64,000 nucleotides of DNA from Tateyamaria sp. ANG-S1 (GTDB lineage: Bacteria; Pseudomonadota; Alphaproteobacteria; Rhodobacterales; Rhodobacteraceae): assembly GCF_000814025.1 (NCBI RefSeq), contig NZ_JWLL01000010.1, positions 62,001-126,000 of the forward strand, written 5' to 3'. Below the pieces are notes generated by a model. The model saw nothing but the letters and a program-made list of their open reading frames with translations. It had not been told where the DNA came from and searched no databases. The position numbers were made by a program, and so were the translations under genes. Below, piece by piece: positions 62,985 through 64,000 of this stretch; position 1 is the first letter of the stretch; the number at the start of each line of letters is the position of its first letter.

Positions 62985-64000
62985 TCAAATCATCTCCGCC
63001 GCCTTCGCGGCCTTCGCTTGACGTTCCAGCTTCTTGGCGTTCTGCGCCCGGAAATCGGGCCGCACATTCGGATCGCCTTCCCAGACGCCAGCAGTGTCAC
63101 CCTCGCCAACACCTTCAAAGAACTCCCACATGTGATCCATGCGCCCCTTGTTGGCGATGGCCGCATTGATGACCTGCGCCAGCGATCCAGCACCGGCTGG
63201 CCCCATCAAAGGCCGCGCTGAAATCAGGTTGGTGAAATACAAGCCAGGCACACCCAGTTCCTTGGCCTTCTGCACCACCGGCGTCGTGCCTATGGCAAGA
63301 TCAGGCGTCACAGCCTCCATCGCCGCACAATCATCTTCCAGCGACGCGCGGAACTTCACCTTCACGCCCTTGGCCTCAAGCCACGCCTGATCCTCGGCAT
63401 TCCATGGGGTACGCGGACATGCAGTGCCCACATAAGGCACCTCCGCCCCGCTCTCGATCAGCAGACGGGCCACCAGCAACTCAGACCCTTCGTAGCCGGA
63501 CAAGGTAATGGTCCCCTTGATCGGCATCGCGGCCAGCGCACCAGCGATCGCAGGCAGCATCGCATTCTGCGCCTCAGCGATCTGCTCCGCCGAACAGCCA
63601 TGGGCCTCGCCAATCGCCTTCAACCACGAAGCCGTGCCATCCCGGCCCACAGGGGCAGAGCCAACAATAGGCCGACCGGCGGCCTCAAACTCACGTACCG
63701 CCGCCGTGTAAAACGGATGCACAGCCGCCACGACCGCACTGTCCAAAGCAGCATACAGCTCGCGCCACTCACGACACGGCACAACGGGCCCCGCCGCCAG
63801 CCCCAAAGGCGCCAGCATTTGCCCGATCATCATGGGATCCGCCGGGAACATCTCACCCAGCAGCGCCACGGTCGGGCGATCAGATTTCCCACCCACGGGA
63901 GCCGCCACCGGCCCCGCCTCGACCTCGGCGCGGGCATAGTTCAGCATTGCTCCGGCCAGAACATCCTTGGCCTCGGCATGAGTGGGAATGCCAAATCCGG
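62985..64000 (-). CDS. bchY: Chlorophyllide a reductase subunit Y, 5' end cut by window edge
   Basis: The C-terminal ~337 residues are visible; the frame stays open to the right edge (reading GIPTHAEAKDVLAGAMLNYARAEVE), so the ATG at 63947 is internal. BchY blocks are PTVALLGEMFPADPMMIGQML, GSAPVGRDGTASWLKAIGEA, ITLSGYEGSELLVARLLIESGAEVPYVGTACP and GVPGLYFTNLISARPLMGPAGAGSLAQVIN. It is the partner of BchZ in the nitrogenase-like reductase. Full BchY is ~500 residues. Confidence 0.95.
   Translation of the reverse strand, partial: GFGIPTHAEAKDVLAGAMLNYARAEVEAGPVAAPVGGKSDRPTVALLGEMFPADPMMIGQMLAPLGLAAGPVVPCREWRELYAALDSAVVAAVHPFYTAAVREFEAAGRPIVGSAPVGRDGTASWLKAIGEAHGCSAEQIAEAQNAMLPAIAGALAAMPIKGTITLSGYEGSELLVARLLIESGAEVPYVGTACPRTPWNAEDQAWLEAKGVKVKFRASLEDDCAAMEAVTPDLAIGTTPVVQKAKELGVPGLYFTNLISARPLMGPAGAGSLAQVINAAIANKGRMDHMWEFFEGVGEGDTAGVWEGDPNVRPDFRAQNAKKLERQAKAAKAAEMI

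Noticed and set aside
61487-63169. 560-codon open frame on the plus strand opposite bchZ
   Set aside because: It covers bchZ and the end of bchY in antisense and shows no family features; the minus-strand genes are certain.
1-64000. Insertion sequences, prophage, CRISPR, tRNA or rRNA genes
   Set aside because: No transposase or integrase motif, direct-repeat spacer array or recognisable RNA gene was found while reading both strands.

Overview
The window comes from an aerobic anoxygenic phototroph of the Rhodobacteraceae (Roseobacter-type alphaproteobacterium). The evidence is a photosynthesis gene cluster at the right end in the order bchY-bchZ-pufQ-pufB-pufA-pufL-pufM-pufC-dxs (minus strand), GC-rich coding sequence packed with ATGA/GTGA stop-start overlaps, and an alphaproteobacterial-type type VI secretion locus. 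The species cannot be named from the sequence alone.

Layout. (1) 1-13555, plus strand: a ten-gene block. Four genes form a complete arginine-to-spermidine route: SpeA-type arginine decarboxylase (cut by the left edge), agmatinase, carboxy(nor)spermidine dehydrogenase and carboxy(nor)spermidine decarboxylase. They run into homologues of the petrobactin genes: asbA and asbB (NIS synthetases), asbC (aryl-AMP ligase), a fused asbD-asbE (aryl carrier plus DUF6005-type condensing protein) and asbF (3-dehydroshikimate dehydratase). A one-polypeptide ABC exporter closes the block. I read it as a self-sufficient 3,4-dihydroxybenzoyl-spermidine-citrate (petrobactin-like) siderophore operon.

(2) 13630-35941: a type VI secretion system. 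tssA-B-C-C'-tagJ-tssE-F-G-fha-K-L-M-tagF/pppA run leftward. clpV (tssH), hcp and an unrecognised gene run rightward from a shared 300-bp AT-rich control region. Both the phosphatase-like half of TagF-PppA and the forkhead-like domain of Fha lack key residues, and no PpkA kinase is present. vgrG, PAAR and tssJ are also absent from the window. The gene after hcp (34778-35941) is a candidate effector or accessory protein.

(3) 36282-39337: a rhodanese plus persulfide-dioxygenase-like metallo-hydrolase pair, a cluster of four small hairpins, then panC-panB.

(4) 39482-55287: an oligopeptide-type ABC uptake system whose binding-protein gene is separated from the permease and ATPase genes by an AcuC-like deacetylase, a flavodoxin-fold oxidoreductase and a TetR regulator with three tandem palindromic operators. 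It continues into a long catabolic-looking operon: GNATs, aldehyde dehydrogenase, two SDRs (one frameshifted), cupin, NylC/DmpA-like N-terminal-nucleophile hydrolase, alpha/beta hydrolase and a TTC38-like TPR protein. A strong hairpin terminator ends it.

(5) 55392-64000, minus strand: dxs and the puf/bch photosynthesis genes, with a triheme rather than tetraheme PufC and several strong intergenic hairpins.

No rRNA, tRNA, CRISPR array or insertion sequence was recognised.
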